Part shown: positions 1 through 12,487 of the stretch, in pieces
How positions within the stretch are numbered: position 1 is the first letter of the stretch
Layout of the letters: every line of letters begins with the position of its first letter
Assembly: GCA_002682825.1 (NCBI GenBank)
Contig: NOKP01000004.1
Coordinates: 1,671,607 to 1,735,606, forward strand
From: Neonectria sp. B-13
Lineage: Eukaryota > Ascomycota > Sordariomycetes > Hypocreales > Nectriaceae
Direction: 5' to 3'
DNA: 64,000 bases
Translations under genes and position numbers: made by a program
Notes under the pieces: model-generated
The model's database searches: none
Told to the model about the DNA's origin: nothing
What the model saw: only the letters and a program-made list of their open reading frames with translations

Positions 1-1
1 T

Positions 2-960
<959 letters not shown>

Positions 961-2900
961 TGGGGGCTATTTGGAGTAATGACATGAACGGTCTTGGTAA
1001 TTGTAGGTAGGTAGCCTGGCTATTTAGATGGTGCTATGAATCACGAGTTGAAAGCAGACATTTTCATGCTTCCCAAGTAGTAACACGGAAGCACCAAGGC
1101 AGCTTTCAGCGGAACTGTGGTTGTCTACGGATATGATTCGCATATGATACGGAGCTCAGAGGACTTACCAATGTATCTTGTTTCGATACTTGTATATTGA
1201 CTAGCTTTTGTTTCCTTGGTGCGCTCGATCCGGAGCCCCTGAAGCGGTTGTTGTGAGACTCTCCCGTTGTTCATTAGCCTTTGTATCAAGAAGACTGAAG
1301 AGCCAAACAACACAGAAACGTACCACCTTGAATTTTGACACTTGCGCCTTGCACAACAACACCCAAGCAACCCGCTAAAACACTGTAACAACCCCTTTGA
1401 TGCACTCGGCTTGTGATATCAACCATGGGCTATAGCCGCTCTGGCCTCATCGTTACGCGCGACCAACATCCGCAACCGCGCGCATCTCCACCAAAGTTCT
1501 CCTCGACCAACAACACATCATGACAACCGCCGGAATCTCGGATTCCGCCCCTGGGTACATGATCCCGAATCCAGCCCCCACAGCAACGCGCTCCATCAAC
1601 CTCCACTTAATGCCCAATCCTGCTCTTGACCGCCCCGAGGCTGAGGCTTAAAGCGGTCTCGATCTGGACGGAGATGGTCATGATTTGCATACGCCCTGCA
1701 GGAAGCACGAATGACATGCATCTCTCGCTCTCAGATGACGTTCCTGCCAGGCGGAGCAAGTGAAGGTTGCGGCCCGGACCGTTGCGAGAGGGGGTGACAT
1801 GGGAGTACCTCGTCGATACCATCAATGTGTGAAGCGAGTGTCTTGAGGATGCATGCCCCGGCATGTTGTTTATTGGCTACTGGACATCGTGAGGGTGTCG
1901 GTTGGGCGACGGGCAGTGCGACAAGTTTTGTCGTCAGCTTCACCGGTTGAAAATCTGGTGAGAAGCCAGACCACTCAGAGATGGCGATTTCAAGAAGGAT
2001 GGGAGGGGCTGAAAGTCGCTGATCCCGAGCCAACGTAGTCGTCTTTCACCGCCCTTTGAATCGTTGACGAGAGCCTCACTTTCGGCAAATGGGTGTTGTG
2101 GTAGACTCCTGAGATAGAGGGAGAGGCTCTGCCAGGTTCTCGATGGAGGCTGAGGGATTGTGCAACCTGCCGATGGGTGTGTATGTTGGGTTGCGTTACC
2201 ATCGCCAGGCAGGGCTCGGCGCATTCAAGAGCTCCAGACTCTGATGTGGAGGGCGACGTGGTGTCTGGTTTTGGGGAAAACGCCCGCGACATTTGGGCTA
2301 AGTGTCTTACGGCTCGAGTCCGACTCATAGGATGCTCTCGACGTGATGCGCCTGTTGACGTAGAGAGCCACAACCTCTTGGAATATTGCTCAGGGGCTAT
2401 TCACCCACGGGCTCAGGCCCAAAATGCCGCTGTTCCTTGAGACAAACAAACACCGGCATGAATGATGGGATCCATCGCTTAGTCTCGATAGCGAGACCAA
2501 TATAGCGAGCAAACTCAGGGCTCCTCCGATAACGAGCTCATAAACCTGTTCTGGGCATCATACACGGGCTCTGGAGGTGCGTAACTGGACCTCGGCATCT
2601 TCGGCTGGCTTCTAGGGCCCAACTAAAGATGACACCACCATCGGTATGGCTCCCTCAACTCCAAACGAGAAGCAATGCTTTACCAATGGACAAATGAGCT
2701 CTCTGAAAGCTTCAGCCCTTACGACGCCACAGTTCTTGAAACAATAGGGGTGAAGCGTTGAGATGCCACCGAGACAGCGACAAAAGCCCCTCCAAGGTGG
2801 GAAGACCTCAAAGCAGTAAACATTTGGAGGTTTCTGGAGCCATCCGTGGATCTCAGTTAATGCCTCAAGCCCCTGTGCAGATCAAATCCACCCAAGACAT
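961..2900. other. Intergenic, no supported gene
   Basis: The MCM5 3' flank comes first. An isolated ATG at 1424 begins a short open stretch (MGYSRSGLIVTRDQ) preceded by CA-rich leader-like sequence, but it stops after about 30 codons and I could not extend it by splicing. The remaining open frames on both strands have compositions that do not look coding. Confidence 0.5.
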
Positions 2901-2929
2901 CGCGGTCAGAGGAACACGACGTTTGAGGT

Positions 2930-4170
2930 CGTACATCCTAAGCCTTGGCCCTGAGTCGATCGCGGGCGATTGCGACCACTGCAGGAAGAATGACAATCAC
3001 TGGCAGGCCTACAACCATCAGTGCAATGGCGGCGCTGTGGGCGTATCTGATGGAGATCCATGGGGCCACTGCGTCGTGCCATTCCGACACTAGGCCATCG
3101 CGATTCAAGCGAGATCGATCACCCCTTAAGGACTTCTCCACCGGAAACTATGCCTTGTTGCGGAGCTAGTGTGCCCAACGACGCGGAGATTGATATTGGC
3201 GAGGTGTCGACTCTTTGGACCGCTGTCATCCATGAATAGAAAGGCCCCCACTCTCTAGCCAGGGAAGAACAAACAACACTGCCGAGGGATCGGGGTGAAG
3301 GGTTTGCGATCCAATCATTGCTCCCTCCCACCCAAGCTCGCTCAGGGCAAATCGAGATGACAATTGACAGGTCAACAGCCACAACGATCCGACATCAGCC
3401 CTATGATTGAAAGGGCTCGCTCTCGGAATCATTGCATTTGCTTGATAGATCCGGGAGTATGATTCCCTCGTCCATTCAAGCAAGCATCTAAGATGTCTTC
3501 CACAAGAAGAGGTGGTCAAGGCCCACCCGTCTGGCCTGCGGGGCGCAGTCGGTGATAGGTGGTCGGAGGAGGGTTTATAAGGGCCCGTTCCATGCGGAGA
3601 ATTAACAGGGGATGTTGGATATTCCGACCTTCACGACGACGACGCCCCTGAGTCCTCAATCCAAGCCATCGTCATAGGGAGACGACAACACCAGGCATGC
3701 GTGGTTTTTCTGAAGACACGAGTATATTGGTGACTGCAACTGGTTAGTTAGGCTGTTGTTTCCGACCTCAACAATGCTGGTTGGGTATGTATCAACTTAC
3801 CCTCGCGCACTGGACCTGGCTTCAGAGCACAGCTCGGTTGGCACCGATCAATTGCGCTGACTGTGTCTAATCTCACAAATTCAGTTGAGCAGCCAGGAAC
3901 TCCGGCCTCAGCAGCCAGCTCAAAAGGATATTGGTGATGCGGCTTGACGATGAGGCAATGCGTCTTTGGGCGATAGGCGTCTATCAATGAGGGAGATTGA
4001 GGCGACGCGACAATGGCCTGCGGGGATCTTTTCCGGTGCAACGAAGGAGGGGGTCAAACATGGTGGGTGAGAGGCCGAAGAACAGCTTCGGTAGTGTGTG
4101 AACGGATCGAACCAGTACCAACACCACGGATATGAACGAAGAGCCCTCGTTTCTCCTGTTTGCAACGAAA
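2930..4170 (-). pseudogene. Decayed protein-coding gene, family not recognised
   Basis: Several minus-strand stretches read like protein but are broken by stops and frame changes. One runs from about 4041 to 3800 and ends at a good donor (GAGG|GTAAGT). About 60 nt on there is a textbook branch site and acceptor (CTAACTAACCAG), after which the frame continues VAVTNILVSSEKP and then meets TGA. Further down, 3120-3480 encodes a coherent stretch (including VAVDLSIVISICPERAWVGG) preceded in frame by TAG and TGA. At 2930-3090 a hydrophobic C-terminal-like segment appears (IALMVVGLPVIVILPAVVAIA). Several stops could derive from CAG, CAA or CGA by C-to-T change, as RIP mutation would produce, but I have not shown RIP. 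I do not recognise the family, and it could instead be a chance set of open frames. Confidence 0.35.
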
Positions 4171-6149
4171 TGGCCGTTTGCAGATTGAAGTCAATCGAAG
4201 CCGACAGAGCGAGAATTATTGAAAAGCATCAGATAACAGGTGCCTGCCAACCTACCGGGCTTCGGCGCTCAAGGTAGGCGGTGAGTGGCCGACTAATCTC
4301 GGTGAACTAGGGTCAGGTCCTCCGTCTACCAACCTCCAAGTGGAACAGGCGGAAGTGGAAAGAAGCCACCAAGCTATCATGACCAATGATGAGCGGGTTG
4401 GAACAGGTGCGTCATTGTTGCTGTTGGTGATGCAGCGACCATAAAGAGCCAGTCCCACAAACGGAACGGCCCGGCGATAGCAAAGGCGTTTGAGCGATTG
4501 CTGCCTACGAGCCATGGCCCGCAAGGTAGCTAGCGAGCCCGGGGTCGTCTCAAGGCAAACATGCTAACGCCCTATCGTTGTAGCACCGGCTCACCTAAGC
4601 CCGACACTTGACATCAGCTCTCCCCTTTGATCAGGAAATGAAGTGCCGTTGGCGGTTTCAGGCGTGGGCCGACGATGCTGATCCCAACTCTGTGAGAGAT
4701 GACGACTCGACGAGATGGCACACCTGCATCACAAGCGAGAACCTGCCCGGAGTACAACATCCAAAATGATGCCATGTTTTATTAGATGGCTGGACCGTCG
4801 CCTCTCAAAGGATTGGAGGCTGGGGCACGGGAACCCAGGGGTGCAATGCGGCTGAAGACACTTCCCTTGCAATCAGGGCAGGCGAGCCAGCGATGCACAA
4901 GCCTCTTCATCTTTCTCAGATGATCTGTTTCCGTTGGCAACGCGACGGATCTAGGACGACCGACAAGCCTCATGGACGGAAATTCCGGCGGAGTCTCGCG
5001 AAGGGGGTAGCCCCATCAACGCCGCCACAACCTCCTTTGACTCTGGAAATTACCCATGCAGCGCAACAAGGCAAATCTGTTGAGACAAGGCGACGGCATC
5101 GTTTATCTCGATATCCCCACATTGTCCACAATCGTTCGCGCGCCCCAGACGGTTCGCATTCGCCGGCCGCCGTGCAACAGGCCCCTCCTGTGGCTCTTAC
5201 CAGCATCAGGGATGGGGAACTGAATGAACTGAGATTGGCCTCAGCGCCGGGCTGCATCTTGTGAAGTAGATAGATACTTGGCAGATGAAAACTCTTCAAT
5301 TCAAGACTCGGTTCGAAACTGGAAGCATCCTGTGTCTGCGGCCGCTGCCAGCCATCAGCAATCATCCTCGTTCCCATCGAGGCGAGCTCTCAACCCGGCT
5401 TGAGTCAGACTCTCATGGTCGTTCCAGACACGCACCCTTTGTCCTCGTCATGTGGTTTCGTTGTCTTCGACCGATGTCTGGCTGTGTCTTCACCTCCTCC
5501 CCCCCTGTACGTAGCTAGTAGCCCTATCCATGCCCTTGTTCGTTTTGACCGGGTCAACTGGTGTTGGGCTGCCCGGGCGCCCATTCCCGGCAGTCGAAGA
5601 GTACTGGTTAAGGTCGAGTACGTACTACGTAAAGTAGGTAGTGGCGGCAAATGAGGCGTAAGGATGAGGCTCTGTGAGGAATGCCTCCGATGGCCGTTCC
5701 CCCACACTCCGCGTTTCCCCCCCTTGTGTCTCTTTTCTTCCCCCAGTCTGGTACCTTCCTCTCCGGCGTCTACTCTCCACCAAAACTTCTTTGTGGACCA
5801 CTCGATCTTCATTCTCCATCCGTCTCTCGGCTACGCCAGAGACCAGTCCCTCCGCTTGCCCAAGGATGTCCATTGTCGAGTCTTCGCTGCATCTTGTCTG
5901 ATCCCTCTTGAGCAAAATGACAGCCTGGACCTACAGGGCACTACACCGAGGAAAGGTTCGTGAGTACACTAGTGGGCTTCCGGAAAGCCTCACGTTCAAA
6001 CTCGCTCTGCTCGCTCATCAATAACTCCCTTGTTAACTAAGGTACGACCAGCTAAAATACACCAAAGGACATTGAAACGAAAGACGAACTGTTTCCGACG
6101 TCCTCTCCACGCTGTTTCCTATTTGAAGCAAGGATACCTAGCTTCGCCC
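4171..6149. other. Intergenic, no supported gene
   Basis: No open frame here assembles into a convincing gene. A minus-strand stretch at 4252-4524 contains a hydrophobic run (SLVMIAWWLLSTSA) and might be the N-terminal remnant of the neighbouring pseudogene. A small ACGTA-rich patch (GTACGTACTACGTAA-like) lies at about 5617-5632. Confidence 0.45.
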
Positions 6150-7217
6150 TCAACATCCGCGACCCAAGTTAGTTGCTACAACAGCGGCATATGCCAAGCT
6201 CATCAAGAATCGTACATTCTCGTTTGGAACCATTGCTTGGGTAAGAACAACGAATACAACCAGACAACCCAAGTAAATCGCGACGTTTCCCGCCATGGAC
6301 AAAATGTCAAGGGCTTGCACAGTCACAGGAACTCCTACAAGCGCCACGAGGATGAGGTGGGAAACCGTCACAACCGCCGCCTCAAAGACCCTATCGGAGT
6401 AGCTGTAGGACTTATAGTCCTTATGCGTTGTCTTCTCGTTCCGGAAAGGAATCTAGTGGTCAGTTAGCAAACTCGCAACGATGAATCGACTACATTTTGT
6501 TCTCTGACTGACGCAAAAGAATCTCCCAACGCGGTATTCTGGAACCAGCTTAGACCAGCGATTCATTGGCTCCATCGGACACGCCATGGCCCAGTCGGCA
6601 AGTGGAGCATGAAGGAATCTGGCATCCTCCTGTTCAAGATCCGGTATGACCGCTTCAATGAAGTTGCTGAGCAACTTGCCATTTGGTTTTTGGAGCCCTT
6701 CAACTTGGTGTGTGAGCAAAAGCGTCGTGTCTGAGATACTCGTTAGCAAGAGGCCTAGGCCAACGGAGCGCGAGATTCATACGGTAGTTCGTCAAGACGT
6801 CGGATAATCTTCTGTTGAGCTCGTCCAGATCAGTACCGTCCCTCCCTATGGTCTGCACAATCTCTCCCCAGACTTTCTCGACACCATTGGCTTTCGTGTC
6901 AAGGCAATACGCGTTCTGTTGACGAAATCGCCGGCCGAACAGGTACATGGGGTCGTCCCTCCTGTGGGCGGAGAGGCCAAGCAGCCCTGTCAAAACTTCT
7001 ACATCAATGGTCAATCAGGACCTTCTAACACAGATGCAGGCAAGGCACACTCACCTTCATGACTACCGCGAGCTTCGAGGTCGAGGTCGACAGGGCGAGG
7101 AGTGGCATCTCCACTATGATCCTGGGGCAGGTCTTGCATTGGCTGGTCGGCTAAGTCGGGGCTATCAGATTGGCTGCCCCTACAAAGCGGCGCAATGCGA
7201 AGTATATTGAAGTGCAT
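6150..7217 (-). CDS. DUF6594-like membrane protein, four exons
   Basis: Predicted 299-residue protein. Exons on the minus strand are 7217-7055, 6998-6783, 6730-6513 and 6452-6150. Introns have GTGAGT/TGTAG, GTATGA/CTCAG and GTCAGT/CACTAG ends, and CTGATTGAC, GCTAACGAG and GCTAACTGAC branch sites. Exon lengths sum to 900 nt with consistent phases, which chance frames rarely give. The N-terminal part has an arginine/aromatic motif (YLFGRRFRQQNAY) and a helical stretch (LDELNRRLSDVLTNYHTTLL) ending near QKPN. The C-terminal 100 residues hold three hydrophobic segments (LILVALVGVPVTV, AIYLGCLVVFVVL, SLAYAAVVATNL). This order of a charged helical region, a linker and three C-terminal membrane helices is that of the fungal DUF6594 family. 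Molecular function is unknown. The ATG at 7217 is the first in frame. Family assignment is by pattern only. Confidence 0.6.
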
Positions 7218-8240
7218 TGTGATGAATGGACGGAGGCTAATATCGCTCGGTGTGTTCAGGACAGAAGTCAGCAATGATTAATCGACAAAATACGGGCCAT
7301 GCATCCGGTATTTATCTTGCTTTCGATATCTACACTCTGCCCCGACCTCGAGTCCATGCGGGCCGGCCCAACACAGCCACTGAAAGCCTTGTCCTGCACC
7401 ACGCCAGAGAGACTCGAGCGCGGCCACGACCGTTGCGCCCTCACGATGACAATGGCGACGGTCTATGCCCCAGTTGTCCGTACATCATTCTTGGCACACA
7501 TTGGCAGATTCGGCCTACGTTGTCTCGGGCTCTGGTGGCTGCCTACTGGACGCCTTTGAACACATGTCTGGTCTTTCGGCTGGTGTCGCACACTGCTCGG
7601 TACTTTCTTGTACCCTCCATGTCCCTGTCATTACTCGCTTCCGAAACGCCTCTGGCGCGCGCCAATCAGTGTATGTACTAAAAGCGATAGGCGATGTCGC
7701 GCTTGTTACAGGCCGTTAGACGACAATGAACGTCGGTGATACGGAGGCATTCATGAGAAATTCAACTTCAACCTTCCGGAACAATCCAAATAAACCGATT
7801 TTAATTTGGCTGCTAGGTTACACGTAGGAGTGACTAAAATCTAGAGCTAGAATAGAAGTAGACGTTATCCTTAATTCAATCGATAGCTTTCCCTGCCTCC
7901 GTATAATCCTATGTTACATGTGTATTCTTGATACCACTATGGATTGGGTTCTCTTCTCATTTCCCCGTTCTCCAAAGTCGGAAGAGTGTCACCCCTTACC
8001 CAGCTAATTTGCTCGTGTTTCTGTGACTTTCGTTTCAATAGCCTTGCTGTGAAAGTCAGAATGATAACAAGATTGTTATCCAAGAGAACTACTTACTGCT
8101 CTCAGCTGCCATACCGTCCATCGTGCTGGGAGTCAGGTTTTGGGCGTTGAACTCCGTTTTTTTTTTTACCGTCCTAGACTTGTGCTTGAATCTCTACTTG
8201 GACCCTGTAGGTCTGGGGGGAGGCGGAGGCAGAGGCGAAG

Positions 8241-8341
8241 GACGAGGGCGAGGTATGAGAACCTTGCGTTCCGGATGCTGGGGAGGCGAATGACGAGAGC
8301 GTGGTATGAGAGCTTTGCGTCCCGGCTGCTGGGGAGGCTTG
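8241..8341. repeat. Two-copy tandem repeat, 51-bp period
   Basis: The unit starting GACGAGGGCGAGGTATGAGA at 8241 recurs at 8292 as GACGAGAGCGTGGTATGAGA. Both copies end in GCTGGGGAGGC, with about six mismatches between them. It lies outside any supported gene. Confidence 0.75.
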
Positions 8342-10423
8342 TTTGAATTCTTCTTAACTTCCATGACGATGGGGGTTCAAATGCAGTAGGGATTCGAATG
8401 AAAAAGGAGGAAGTATCTTGGCGAAGAGGACGCAAGCGTTGTAGGTTGCGTCAAATGAGGAGTTGTGTCTGAAGAAAAAAACCTAAAGATATTTGGCAAC
8501 GTCTCCCCTTTTATATTCCTTCCAGCTCTCTTGCTTCTCTTTTTGCGAACCGCTTTATGGACAGCAATTAACAATGCATGTCTTCGGGCTGCTTGGCGGG
8601 GCGTAATTAGCCTCATGCTCGGCTAACTTGGCTCTTCCGACGGAGGGACTCCAATTGATACACATCTCTTGACTCACGCGGTGTGATAGCAGGGGGGGCA
8701 GGGAACGAAAAAGGAAGCATATCTGATATCTGATGGATACTGGAGCACGTGTGGAGAAGGAAGACACCCGTGGTCGAATACTACATAGGCCAACACTGAG
8801 CAGTGGTTGATGGAGGCTTGCTGAATGCGTGAGATCCGTTATGGGTCGCACCGGAACGTCCAATAAGACAGCATGAGGCTTGTGCCAGCACTAACAGGCG
8901 TGATGACGGCCACACGACTCTGACGGCAAAGGATTGTGTAGTTCCAAGGCTGGGTTGCGCCACCTATCATAAAACTCATATCAGTTAATTGGGTTGAGTC
9001 TGGCCCTGGGCACAAGGACTTGGAGGCGTGCTGGCTTGGCGGTGTCGAACAGGTCAGCCATGTCAAAAGCAATGGCCGAGAGAAGCCAACGCTGACCCCT
9101 GGACCGGTAACCAGTTCGGTGTATCGCCCCCCTATGCAGGGTGACTGGTGGAGGAATCGCGCGGTCAACCATTCACCCAGCACATCCATCGTCGAAAACA
9201 CCGAAACAAAACAAGTAAGCCCTTGGCAAAACAAGACCTTTCGGCTGGGCCGGTCCTCGTCCACCAGCTTCTCCCTGAGGCCTCACCTAAATCACCCCCC
9301 TCACCGGCAGCGCGAGCTAGACCTGCCTGCACGGGTCCCTCCCGCTTCTGTAACTCTTCTTCCGGGGATGCCTGTCGTAGGCCGTGCGCGCGTGCGTGAC
9401 AGGGGCCCTTTCCTGGGAGATCATCGAGACTAATTTACGCTATCTCTCGGCTACTATGTTCTGCGGGGAGAGCCTTGCTCGGCTTCTGTGCTTTTGGGCG
9501 CAAGCCCAGGAGGGGCTAGATGCATAAAAGGAGATGGACTACTCTACGGGGTACATATTATGATACTACACCCGTTGTGATCCGGGCAAACGTTCGCCTT
9601 GCACAAAGAGGCGTGACTAGCTGGCAATGCTACGACTCTGCATGAAGGCGTAAGGAGGAGATGATCCGAATGGTCGAGGTAGAGCTGGCAGCGTCTCAGC
9701 ATGTCAGTGCCATGACCTTCCATCCCGATGGAAGAGGCTACCTCGCCCAGGGCATCTCTCCGGTGGAGAATATTTAGTCTGTGTAACATAGGTTGAGGTT
9801 GGGGGCGTGGCCGCCAGCGCTCAGGAGTCGTTCGAGTGTCCTAGTGCCGGCCGGAAGAACCCCCCCTGTGGCAAGTTCGCTGTATCAACCACCACCGCCG
9901 GGTGAGCATCCAGGATCAGGCTTGGCCTGCCCTTGCACTGTAGCTTCCTGTCGCCTCATCTCCCGATGTTTCTGCACTTTGAGGCTCCTTCGTGTCATCC
10001 CCCTTCCAGGTCCAACCCCTCCCCACTGTGTTCCTTCATCTCTGGCCCTGGCTGGCACTAACGATATACGCCAATGAGCGACGGGAGAAGAGACCGGAAG
10101 CCCGGACAGAGAGCTCGATACATCGGCCGTAGCTCGAGTGGCGTCGCATGTCCTGAAGGCCCTACCTTAGCAATGTGGGTGTAGGAGTAGGAAGCGGGGT
10201 TGAGGAACGCACGATGAGTTTGACTGGCGAGTTGGAGTTATCAATGAGAGAAGAGGAAATTTGAGGAGTCATTAGATGCCAGGACATAAGCCGCATGCAA
10301 GAAACGGTTCCATCGTTCTGTCTGCCCTTTTCTCTTTGCCCTACCCAGTGTCGAATCATGAAGCCCATCCCTCCCGCGCTTGGAAACAATAGGAAAACGC
10401 CGACTCGCTCGCGATATGGTGTC

Positions 10424-10440
10424 CACTCACTCACTCACTC
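10424..10440. repeat. (TCAC)n microsatellite
   Basis: Four CACT/TCAC units, just downstream of the stop codon of the minus-strand membrane-protein gene. Confidence 0.8.
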
Positions 10441-10466
10441 GCTCAACTCGTACTCGTACATGCTCA

Positions 10467-12449
10467 TCAACCACCACCCCAGTTACCCGACCAGGCCTGT
10501 TCCTTTTCGGCCTCCTCAGCCTCTTTCCACTCCTCCTCTGTTTTGTGGAACCACTGCGAAACACCCGTGAACGCTGCCCAGACCTCCGCTGAAAGACTCA
10601 AATGAAGGAATTCGACACCAAGAAAGTTGATGAGTGTACTCATGGTGAGACCACTCAGAAGATTGACGTTGCAGATGTCGTCGCACGGAAGACCCTGCCT
10701 CAGGCAAAACGTCCGAGCTAGCAGGCGAAGAGCAGTGGCCTCATAGGGCGACATCAAAACTCTGGCGACCGCATCTGTGAAGATGTGGGAGGCCATCAAC
10801 GGCGAAATCTGAGTGAGCATGGTATCCAAGTACATAGGATTGGCGCTGGCAGCGAGGTTGGGATCCGAAGCCACGCTCGGCCGCAGCTCCGCGCTCCAGA
10901 GTCCTGTTGGGGCTTCCGTCGACTCGCTCGCCTCGACATCGAAAGAGATGAGAGTTGCGCTGACGCCTTCCATCTCTTCCTCCTCGCTAGCGTAGTCGTC
11001 GCCTCGGCCGGAGAAGGTACTGTGGCGCCGAATAGCCTCCACTGGGGTTTCAGGTAGTTGCCCGTCCACGGGTCTCAGCGGGGAAACTTCGTCCCCGGCG
11101 TCCCGAACGCGGTGAGGCGGCTCGGATCTTCTCCTAGAGTGCTCATTCGTAGGCCGCCATGGTGGAGGGGGTGGAGGGGGTGGGATTCGCCGCCCAGAGA
11201 AGCCGGTATTGGGAAGTTTACCAAAGATCGCTGACCAAATCTTGGGTTTCCAATCCCGCACCATTCGCTGCGTCATGACCCAAACAAGAAATGGGGTGGC
11301 GTTGATGACCAGCCCACCAACCCATTGCAGCAGAGACTGTACGCTGAGGTCCTTCAATGGAGGTGGAGCAGGGATTGGCGAAGCCTGAGTGAAGGGAACA
11401 AAGTACGACGGTCCGGGGAACCACTGACTACTCGAAATAAGGCCCAGTCTCTGGAGAGCAACATAGAGCTCCAGGTGAACACGAACATACGACCAGATCT
11501 CATGAAGGCTGTTTGCGTTAGTCGTAGACCTTGGGAAATAACAGCCATGCTTACCATCTGCGCGCCATGAGCCTATCTGCGCGACCGGCCCAAAATGTAA
11601 CGATATAACGTTCGGCGTAGTTCGAGATCAGGCTGACGGGGACACCGGGCAAAACATCCCGGGAGAAAGAAAAATCGTTCCTCGTCGCCTGGTACAAGTC
11701 CCAAAAGGGGATCCGAGAGTATCTTTTGTAAATCTGGGTCGGTTAGACGGGCGGTACACAACGCGTTTTTGAGGGTGAGCTGGGTCTTACCAAGATCCTC
11801 TGCCGGGCTCCGTGAAGTCCAAAAATACCGACTGCTTCAATGCATCGATGGGCCGAGGAAGCGAGCTTAATTCCGATAGAGTCTTCGTAGGCTTCATGCC
11901 GTCGTTGCGATTCGGCCTCCGGGCCCAAGTTTGGATTCTCCTGTTCTGCAACTCCGATGACGAGCATCACCTCGTTATGGGACCGGACGATATCCCGATT
12001 GATCCTCTTGGTCTCAGGGTTCACTGGGCGTCCTCTGTGGTCAAACTGCTGTGTGGAATCATGAGCCCCATCCGTCTCTCGATCCCATTCCACCACATCG
12101 TCATATGGGGAGCGGCCCTATCACGTTTGTCAATCAGGAGGTCGTTCGTCGCGATGCCAGGGAGCCACGGGATCTCTCACAAGCGCTTGGGCTGTCAAGG
12201 GGCCCTGCATGCCCATGATGAAGACTGGGTGCGGCGCATTAACCGCAAGAGTTCAACGGTACCAGAATAGAAGCTGTAGGATAAGATTCCGATGGGGAAC
12301 AAAGGCATGCGGTTCATGAGATATCAGAATGCTGCCGCCCAGATGCGACGTGTGAGGCCCATGCTAATCATGACAAGCAGTGGCTGAGTGATTGTGGCGT
12401 GCACTAGCCACACTAGCCACAGGCCAAAGAAAAATTCAGAAGCAGACAT
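10467..12449 (-). CDS. Conserved-looking membrane protein of unknown function, with an in-frame TGA near the 5' end
   Basis: Exons on the minus strand: 12449-12263 (or starting at the internal ATG 12317), 12224-12181, 12117-11791, 11733-11555 and 11508-10467. Introns end GTACCG/CCCAG (38 nt, unusually short), GTGAGA/GATAG, GTAAGA/CCCAG (branch CTAACC) and GTAAGC/AACAG (branch CTAACG). From ATG 12317 the exons total 1647 nt, 548 residues, fully open. The upstream 132 nt from ATG 12449 are in the same frame and encode a hydrophobic segment (FFFGLWLVWLVHATI), but TGA at 12326-12324 interrupts it; a TGG there would make one continuous membrane helix region. Later features are another hydrophobic stretch (VINATPFLVWVM), a proline run (IPPPPPPPPW), an acidic linker and a hydrophobic C-terminal part. 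I do not recognise the family. The two possible start codons lie 38 bp and 170 bp from the divergent UTP13 start. Confidence 0.6.
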
Positions 12450-12487
12450 GATGCATCTCAAGTCTCCTACATCAAAGTACCGGCACC

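Larger units (their letters stand above)
7218..10466. other. Gene-poor intergenic region
   Basis: No gene is supported. Part of 7770-7930 is visibly AT-richer than its surroundings and could be a degraded mobile-element remnant, but no terminal repeats or coding remnant are seen. A two-copy 51-bp repeat and a TCAC microsatellite are listed separately. Confidence 0.5.

Noticed and set aside
10295..10592. Plus-strand open frames overlapping the end of the membrane-protein gene
   Set aside because: They are built on the TCAC microsatellite and the complement of a supported exon.
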